Source of the DNA: Brachybacterium kimchii
GTDB taxonomy: Bacteria; Actinomycetota; Actinomycetes; Actinomycetales; Dermabacteraceae
Length of the DNA stretch: 64,000 nucleotides
Direction of reading: 5' to 3'
NCBI RefSeq assembly: GCF_023373525.1
Contig: NZ_CP097218.1
Span: forward strand, 1,798,001-1,862,000
Positions within the stretch are counted from its first letter, which is position 1, and the number at the start of each line of letters is the position of its first letter. The position numbers and the translations under genes are program-made. A model generated the notes under the pieces. It did not search any database. It was not told where the DNA came from and saw only the letters and a program-made list of their open reading frames with translations. Shown here piece after piece: positions 59,440 through 64,000 of this stretch.

Positions 59440-60906
59440 TCAGCCGCGGCCCTTCCCCCGGCCATGATGGCCGTGCCCGTGGCCGCCGTGGCCGCGCGAT
59501 CCCCGCACCAGCTCGACCTCGTCGACGACGCGGCCGTCGGTGACGTCGTGGGTCACCAGTGTCAGGGCGTCGCGCTCGACCCGCACCCGCGTCACGTTGG
59601 GGTGGTGCCGCTGCTCGTCCTCGGCGATCCAGTAGAACGAGTCGACGTTCTCCTCGTCGGTCTCGTAGTACTTGCTGCCGCTGCACGAGTTGCAGGTCAG
59701 GTAGAGGACGTCGCCGTCCTCGGCGACCACGCGCCCCCGCACGGTCCCTGCCGTCTCGAAGGAGCTGAGCGCATTGTCGGGGACGCCGTCGCCGTCCTCG
59801 TCGTCGGTGACGTTCATGAGGTACGAGCGGGTGAAGTGGTGGTCATGCCCCATCAGCACGAGGTCCACGCCGAGCTCGGAGAACCCGGGAGGGAGCACCC
59901 GGCGGCGCTCGATGATGTCGCTGTCCATCGCGTGGTCGGCGGTGCTGAACACCGAGTGGTGGAACGTGACGAGCACCCAGCGCGCATCCTCGTGCTCTTG
60001 CATGGTCTGCGCGACGTAGTCCAGATGGGCCGCGTTGTCGGTGCTGTTCGAGTTCAGCGCCACCACGAGCACGTCCTGGAAGCGGAACCAGCTGTTGCCG
60101 CCGGCGTTGCCCGAGGAGGCGACCACTCCCACGCTCGTCGACTGGTTCGCCACGTGGAAGTGCTGCCTGTACAGGTCCGACCCCTCGTCGTGGTTGCCGA
60201 TGACCGGTGCCACGGGCAGGGAGGCGAGCTGTCGCGGGGCCAGGAGCTCGGTGTACTCCTCCGCCATCGCCGCGAGGTCCCCGGTCGTGTTGATCTGGTC
60301 GCCCGCGGAGAGGATGAAGGCGGCGCGCGGGTACTTCTTCTCGGCGAAGCGCAGCGTGGTGGCCCAGCCCTCGCCGTCGGCCTCGTTGTCCCCGCTCGCT
60401 CCGATCTGCGGATCCGCGACCACCAGGAACTCGAAGGAGCCGCTGCGGGCGAGCGTGCGGAACTCGAAGACGTCCGACCAGCCGGCGCGCGCGGACCCGA
60501 CGCGGTAGAGGTAGCGCGTGTCGGCCCGGAGGTCCTCGAGCGTCGCGTGATGGAAGTGGTAGCCGTCGGTGAGCGCCTCGCCGCTCGTGGCCCGCACGCG
60601 CCGGGTGCCCGCACGCGGGAATCCGTGTCCGCGGGAGTATTCGCTCCGACGCACCAGCTGCACCTCCTGTCGGCCGCCGTCGGTGCTGAACCAGGCGAGG
60701 TTGCGCTGCGTCTCGTCGGACCCGACCAGGAGCACCAGGTCCTCGATCGACGAGCTGTGCGACGACCCGTCGGCGCTCGCGGCCTCGACCTGCACGAGAG
60801 GGAGCGCGGCGAACGCGCCGAGACCCGCGATGACGGCTCGGCGGGAGGCGGTCCTCGGCATCGGCTGCGTCGTCTGCGCGGGGTGGGACTGCGGGGCCTG
60901 CGACAT
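59440..60906 (-). CDS. Tat-exported metallophosphoesterase
   Basis: 488 residues, ATG with AGGAGATCCCACCC. Twin-arginine signal TASRRAVIAGLGAFAALPL (residues ~19-37) ending in AASA. Residues ~50-150 look like the purple-acid-phosphatase N-terminal (fibronectin-like) domain; catalytic part shows VVADPQ, SAGDQINTTGD, VIGNHDEG, TFHHSVFS and GHDHHF. C-terminus ends in a His/Gly-rich tail GHGGHGHGHHGRGKGRG, possibly metal binding. Confidence 0.9.
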   Translation of the reverse strand: MSQAPQSHPAQTTQPMPRTASRRAVIAGLGAFAALPLVQVEAASADGSSHSSSIEDLVLLVGSDETQRNLAWFSTDGGRQEVQLVRRSEYSRGHGFPRAGTRRVRATSGEALTDGYHFHHATLEDLRADTRYLYRVGSARAGWSDVFEFRTLARSGSFEFLVVADPQIGASGDNEADGEGWATTLRFAEKKYPRAAFILSAGDQINTTGDLAAMAEEYTELLAPRQLASLPVAPVIGNHDEGSDLYRQHFHVANQSTSVGVVASSGNAGGNSWFRFQDVLVVALNSNSTDNAAHLDYVAQTMQEHEDARWVLVTFHHSVFSTADHAMDSDIIERRRVLPPGFSELGVDLVLMGHDHHFTRSYLMNVTDDEDGDGVPDNALSSFETAGTVRGRVVAEDGDVLYLTCNSCSGSKYYETDEENVDSFYWIAEDEQRHHPNVTRVRVERDALTLVTHDVTDGRVVDEVELVRGSRGHGGHGHGHHGRGKGRG

Positions 60907-61154
60907 GGGTGGGATCTCCTGGGTCTCGGGCGGATGGGTCGGGAGGGACGACGCCGCCGGGCACGAGACCGGGCGGGCGCCGTCCGAACGCACCCGATCG
61001 ATGCAACAGGTGCGGCGTGAACCCCCTCGATGGCCCGGGCGACATCCCGGTGTCCATCGCGCGAACGGCCGCCCGGAGCCCGGCACGCTCCGTGCGCCCC
61101 TGATCACGTCGCAGGATTGCGCTCTCAGGCACGATGCCTGGAACAATGGGCGCC

Positions 61155-63827
61155 ATGACCGACACCGCCCCGCGCCCGAACGCCGCGTCCGCTCTCCCCG
61201 ACAAGCCCAGCCTCGAGGGCCTCGAGGACAAGTGGGACCGCGTATGGGACGCCGCGCAGGTCTACGCCTTCGATGCGGACACCACCCGTGACCAGGTGTT
61301 CAGCGTCGACACCCCGCCGCCCACGGCCTCGGGCTCCCTGCACATCGGCCACGTGTTCGGCTACTCCCAGGCCGACATGATCGTGCGCTACCAGCGCATG
61401 CGCGGCAAGAACGTGTTCTACCCGCTGGGCTGGGACGACAACGGCCTGCCCACCGAGCGCCGCGTGCAGAACTACTTCGGCGTGCGCTGCGACCCCTCGC
61501 TCCCCTACGAGGAGGACTTCACCCCGCCGCAGGAGGGCGGGGACAACAAGTCCGCGAAGGCCGCGAACCAGAAGCCGATCTCGCGCCGGAACTTCATCGA
61601 GCTGTGCGAGCGGCTCACGAAGATCGACGAGGCCTCCTTCGAGGAGGTCTTCCGCACGCTCGGCCTCTCCGTCGACTGGAACCACAGCTACCAGACCATC
61701 GATGCGCGCTCCCGCGCGACCAGCCAGCGCGCCTTCCTCGAGAACCTGGCCAAGGGCCAGGCCTACCAGTCCGAGGCCCCCACGATGTGGGACGTCACCT
61801 ACCGCACCGCGGTCGCCCAGGCCGAGCAGGAGGACCGCGAGCGCGACGGCGCCTACCACCGCATCGGCTTCACGAAGGCCGATGGAAGCGGCGAGAAGGT
61901 CTACATCGAGACCACGCGCCCCGAGCTGCTGCCCGCGTGCGTGGCCCTGGTCGCCCACCCGGACGACGAGCGCTACCAGGAGCTGTTCGGCACCACGGTG
62001 ACCTCCCCCCTGTTCGGCGTCGAGGTGCCGGTGCTGGCCCACCCCCTCGCCCAGGCCGACAAGGGCGCGGGCATCGCGATGATCTGCACCTTCGGCGACG
62101 CCAACGACGTCACCTGGTGGCGCGAGCTCGAGCTGCCCACCCGCAGCGTCATCGGCCGCGACGGCCGCTTCCTGCCCGAGGCCCCGTGGATCACCTCCAC
62201 CGAGGGCCGCGAGCGCTACGCCGAGCTCGCCGGGCTCACCGTGTTCAGCGCGCAGAAGCGCGTGGTCGAGATGGTCACCGAGACCGGCGACCTGGTGGGC
62301 GAGCCGAAGCGGATCACCCATCCGGTGAAGTTCTACGAGAACGGCGACAAGGCCCTCGAGTACGTGACCAGCCGCCAGTGGTACCTCACCAACGGCGGCC
62401 GCGACGCCTCCGAGGGCGGACTGCGCGACGCGCTGATCGCCCGCGGCGCCGAGATCACCTGGCACCCCGCCTACATGGAGTCCCGGTACCGCAACTGGGT
62501 CGAGGGCCTCGCCGGTGACTGGCTGGTCTCCCGCCAGCGCTTCTACGGCGTCCCGATCCCCGTCTGGTACGCCCTCGACGCCCATGGCGAGACCGACTAC
62601 GACACCGTGCTCACCCCCGAGCTCGAGCGTCTGCCGATCGATCCGACGACCGACGCGCCCGCCGACTACGAGGAGTCCCAGCGCGACCAGCCGGGCGGCT
62701 TCACCGCCGATCCCGACATCCTCGACACCTGGGCGACGAGCTCCCTGACCCCGCAGCTCGCGGGAGGCTGGGACGCCGATCCGGAGCTGTTCGGCAAGGT
62801 GTACCCGATGGACCTGCGCCCGCAGGGCCACGACATCATCCGCACCTGGCTGTTCTCCACGATCGTGCGCTCGCACCTGCAGCAGGACTCCCTGCCCTGG
62901 TACAACACGTCGATCAACGGCTGGATCCTGGATCCGGACCGCAAGAAGATGAGCAAGTCCAAGGGGAACGTCGTCACCCCGATCGGCCTGCTGCACGACC
63001 ACGGCTCGGACGGCGTGCGCTACTGGGCCGGCCGCGCTCGCCAGGGCGTGGACACCGCGTTCGACGAGGGCCAGATGAAGATCGGTCGACGCCTGGCCAT
63101 CAAGATCCTCAACGCCTCGAAGTTCGCGCTCGGCTTCGGCGAGGCCCCGGCCGACCCGTCGGGCCGCCTGGCCGCGGACCCGTCGGCCGTGACGCACTCG
63201 CTGGACCGGGCGATGCTCGCCGCGCTCGCCGAGGTCGTGGACTCCGCGACGGCCGCCTTCGAGGAGATGGACTACGCGCGGGCCCTCGAGGTCGTCGAGC
63301 CCTTCTTCTGGACGTTCTGCGACGACTTCATCGAGCTCATCAAGGATCGCGCCCACGGCGCCTCCGCGAGCGGCGAGGAGGGTGCGGCCTCGGCGCGCGC
63401 CGCTCTCGCGATCGCCCTCGAGGTGCTGCTGCGCCTGTTCGCCCCGGTGATCGTGTTCGCGACCGAGGAGGTCTGGTCGTGGTGGCGCGAGGGAAGCGTG
63501 CACACGCAGTCCTGGCCGACGTCCGACGCGCTGCGCGAGGCCGCGGCCGGGCAGGACGCCTCGCTGCTGGGCACCGTCGAGCAGGCCGCGATCGTGCTGC
63601 GGCGCATCAAGTCCGATGCGAAGGTCTCGCAGAAGACCCCGATCCTGCAGGTCACCGTCACCGCCCCCGAGTCCGCGATCGCGCACCTCGAGGCGGCCCG
63701 CGGGGACCTCACGGCCCTGGGCCGGATCGAGGCGCTCACGATCACCGGCGGCGAGGTCGAGGGCATCGCGACCAGCGACGTCGAGCTCGGCGAGCCCCCG
63801 GTCAAAAAGCCGCGGAACCAGGGCTGA
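61155..63827 (+). CDS. valS: valyl-tRNA synthetase
   Basis: 890 residues. Class I synthetase: HIGH motif as PPTASGSLHIGHVFGY (about 60), editing insert with TTRPELLPACVALVAHP, KMSKS as DRKKMSKSKGNVVTP, anticodon-binding domain after ~650. ATG 61155 chosen: AACAAT ends 7 bases before it, so leaderless translation is likely; the upstream frame adds 7 residues only. Confidence 0.95.
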   Translation: MTDTAPRPNAASALPDKPSLEGLEDKWDRVWDAAQVYAFDADTTRDQVFSVDTPPPTASGSLHIGHVFGYSQADMIVRYQRMRGKNVFYPLGWDDNGLPTERRVQNYFGVRCDPSLPYEEDFTPPQEGGDNKSAKAANQKPISRRNFIELCERLTKIDEASFEEVFRTLGLSVDWNHSYQTIDARSRATSQRAFLENLAKGQAYQSEAPTMWDVTYRTAVAQAEQEDRERDGAYHRIGFTKADGSGEKVYIETTRPELLPACVALVAHPDDERYQELFGTTVTSPLFGVEVPVLAHPLAQADKGAGIAMICTFGDANDVTWWRELELPTRSVIGRDGRFLPEAPWITSTEGRERYAELAGLTVFSAQKRVVEMVTETGDLVGEPKRITHPVKFYENGDKALEYVTSRQWYLTNGGRDASEGGLRDALIARGAEITWHPAYMESRYRNWVEGLAGDWLVSRQRFYGVPIPVWYALDAHGETDYDTVLTPELERLPIDPTTDAPADYEESQRDQPGGFTADPDILDTWATSSLTPQLAGGWDADPELFGKVYPMDLRPQGHDIIRTWLFSTIVRSHLQQDSLPWYNTSINGWILDPDRKKMSKSKGNVVTPIGLLHDHGSDGVRYWAGRARQGVDTAFDEGQMKIGRRLAIKILNASKFALGFGEAPADPSGRLAADPSAVTHSLDRAMLAALAEVVDSATAAFEEMDYARALEVVEPFFWTFCDDFIELIKDRAHGASASGEEGAASARAALAIALEVLLRLFAPVIVFATEEVWSWWREGSVHTQSWPTSDALREAAAGQDASLLGTVEQAAIVLRRIKSDAKVSQKTPILQVTVTAPESAIAHLEAARGDLTALGRIEALTITGGEVEGIATSDVELGEPPVKKPRNQG

Positions 63828-63867
63828 CACAGACCTGACACCGGGCTAACACAGAGCGCTCCCGCGC

Positions 63868-64000
63868 TCAGCGCACCACCTCACGGCTGGATCCGTCGAC
63901 GCGGCGGGTCCAGCCGCGCGCGTCCAGGTGCTCGAGCAGCGGGATCGCGACGCGGCGCGTGGTCCCCAGCGCCCGACGGGCCGCGCTCGCGGTGAAGGGC
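63868..64000 (-). CDS. selB: selenocysteine elongation factor SelB, 3' end (partial)
   Basis: Only the last 43 codons are in the window: PFTASAARRALGTTRRVAIP then LLEHLDARGWTRRVDGSSRE, matching the last winged helix of SelB that binds SECIS RNA. The rest lies beyond 64000. Identity rests on this C-terminal pattern. Confidence 0.6.
   Translation of the reverse strand, partial: PFTASAARRALGTTRRVAIPLLEHLDARGWTRRVDGSSREVVR

Noticed and set aside
63828..63870. GAGCGC-TCCC-GCGCTC stem and TGACAC repeats between valS and selB
   Set aside because: Only a 6-bp stem in GC-rich DNA; too weak to call a terminator.

Overview
The window reads as chromosomal DNA of a very GC-rich Gram-positive actinobacterium of the Micrococcales; overall gene content and the small Dermabacteraceae-like proteins fit Brachybacterium best, but genus is an inference. 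Almost all of it is coding, start codons are often GTG, and neighbouring genes commonly overlap by 1-4 bases (ATGA, GTGA, TGATG). No tRNA, rRNA, CRISPR array, insertion sequence or prophage was seen.

Left part (1-19 kb, mostly minus strand) is a core information-processing block read right to left: nramp; rpsP-KH-rimM-trmD; rplS-lepB-lepB2-rnhB-DUF2469; yraN-comM-dprA-xerC; a plus-strand M23 peptidase; then rpsB-tsf-pyrH-frr-cdsA-rlmN-divIVA-like. Strong GC-rich hairpins lie between rpsB/tsf, tsf/pyrH and KH/rimM. 19-23 kb holds an OhrR-type regulator with a clear operator, a second DivIVA-like repeat protein, an amidohydrolase and a two-domain SRPBCC protein. 23-31 kb contains the SRP pair ffh and ftsY flanking amt-glnK-glnD. 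31-38 kb carries ndk, folC with DUF4233, a WXG100-like/hydrolase fusion preceded by a tiny leader ORF, and a DUF2891-DUF969-DUF979 operon. 38-44.4 kb has ileS under a T-box leader and a DUF222/HNH endonuclease behind an unusually AT-rich promoter. 44.4-54 kb holds a two-component system, a ferredoxin, an ABC exporter, an SDR, a HAD phosphatase, a zinc-type CDF exporter with its ArsR sensor, and a dicarboxylate symporter. 54-64 kb has a three-gene ABC-2 transporter, an unrecognised 422-residue protein, a lipoate ligase, a Tat-exported metallophosphatase, valS and the 3' end of a selB-like gene.

Two regulatory themes cross the window. Many first genes have a -10 hexamer of the NANNNT type exactly 6-7 bases before the start codon, so their mRNAs are probably leaderless. 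A subset (yraN-comM-dprA, the leader ORF of the WXG fusion, the HNH gene, and less surely the M23 peptidase) also carries a DnaA-box-like TCCAC element whose first C lies 43 (44) bases before the -10 hexamer. This fixed geometry ahead of DNA-uptake and nuclease genes is the most interesting possible undescribed system here.
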